NCBI RefSeq assembly: GCF_024752355.1
Contig: NZ_JANTHZ010000001.1
Span: 186,001 to 250,000 of the forward strand
DNA length: 64,000 bases
Direction: 5' to 3'
From: Ancylobacter mangrovi
GTDB lineage: Bacteria > Pseudomonadota > Alphaproteobacteria > Rhizobiales > Xanthobacteraceae
The translations under genes and the position numbers were made by a program. Position 1 is the first letter of the stretch, and each line of letters opens with the position of its first letter. Of the stretch, positions 63,808-64,000 are shown one piece after another. The notes under the pieces were generated by a model. That model searched no databases, was not told the origin of the DNA, and saw only the letters and a list, made by a program, of their open reading frames with translations.

Positions 63808-64000
63808 ATGACCGAGATGCTCTCCGCCGCCGCCCTCGCCCACGCCGTGCGCGCCGGGCGCCTCACCCCCGCCGACATCGCCGAACGCTGCGCCGAGACG
63901 ATCCGCGCGCAGGAGCCGCAGGTGCGCGCCTTCGCCACGCTCGACCTCGACGGCATGCTCGCCCGCTCGCGCGAGGCGGGGCTCGCCGAGCGCCCGCTCG
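63808..64000 (+). CDS. Amidase (signature family), N-terminal part, cut by window end
   Basis: The first 64 codons are visible from MTEMLSAAALAHAVRAGRLTPADIAERCAETIRAQEP; the frame is open to the edge. The LAHAVRAGRLTPADIAERCAETI pattern is that of the N-terminal helix of amidase-signature enzymes such as AtzF or GatA; catalytic Ser-cisSer-Lys lie beyond the window. An allophanate hydrolase or other amide hydrolase is possible. It is divergent from the pdxY-like gene. Confidence 0.75.
   Translation, partial: MTEMLSAAALAHAVRAGRLTPADIAERCAETIRAQEPQVRAFATLDLDGMLARSREAGLAERPL

Overview
The window is a contiguous high-G+C chromosomal segment with dense, mostly ATG-started genes. Gene order and protein types point to an alphaproteobacterium of the Hyphomicrobiales (Rhizobiales), possibly a Xanthobacteraceae-like lineage; that placement is inferred from gene order and was not tested with a tree. 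No tRNA, rRNA, insertion sequence, phage gene or CRISPR array was seen.

Left part (1-36 kb) is mainly core genome. It runs lptF-lptG-lptD-surA-pdxA-rsmA (envelope LPS export plus B6 and 16S rRNA modification), then on the minus strand gmk, yicC, mltG and the fatty-acid cluster fabF-acpP-fabG-fabD. Next come a diguanylate cyclase, the ribosomal operon rpsF-rpsR-DUF2232-rplI with a structured leader, cfa, dnaB, alr, radA, cvpA and purF. A second minus-strand block holds der, a small lipoprotein, a YfgM-like protein, panB and an NnrU-like protein, followed by an L,D-transpeptidase, a second diguanylate cyclase and prfC.

Right part (36-64 kb) is an accessory catabolic region. It contains a coxG-coxS-coxM set without the molybdenum large subunit; a five-gene LivJHMGF ABC importer; a likely operon of a fold-type II PLP enzyme, two CoA-transferase subunits and a luciferase-like (LLM) oxidoreductase; and a fused FO synthase (FbiC, coenzyme F420 precursor) directly behind pxpA. 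Then come pxpB-pxpC, a GntR/HutC regulator, a CodA-like deaminase with a four-component BMP-type nucleoside/base ABC importer, a Nudix-like protein, a PhzF-like protein, a PdxY-like kinase, and the start of an amidase.

The most interesting hypothesis is a regulon. A related AT-rich operator (core TACTAATG-like) lies in front of the PLP/CoA-transferase/LLM operon (43579-43600), in the divergent pxpA-fbiC / pxpB-pxpC promoter region (51906-51919), and in front of the gntR gene (53802-53817). This suggests that one regulator ties together lactam or amino-acid catabolism, a CoA-dependent pathway with a possibly F420-dependent oxidoreductase, and synthesis of the F420 chromophore. The substrate is unknown.
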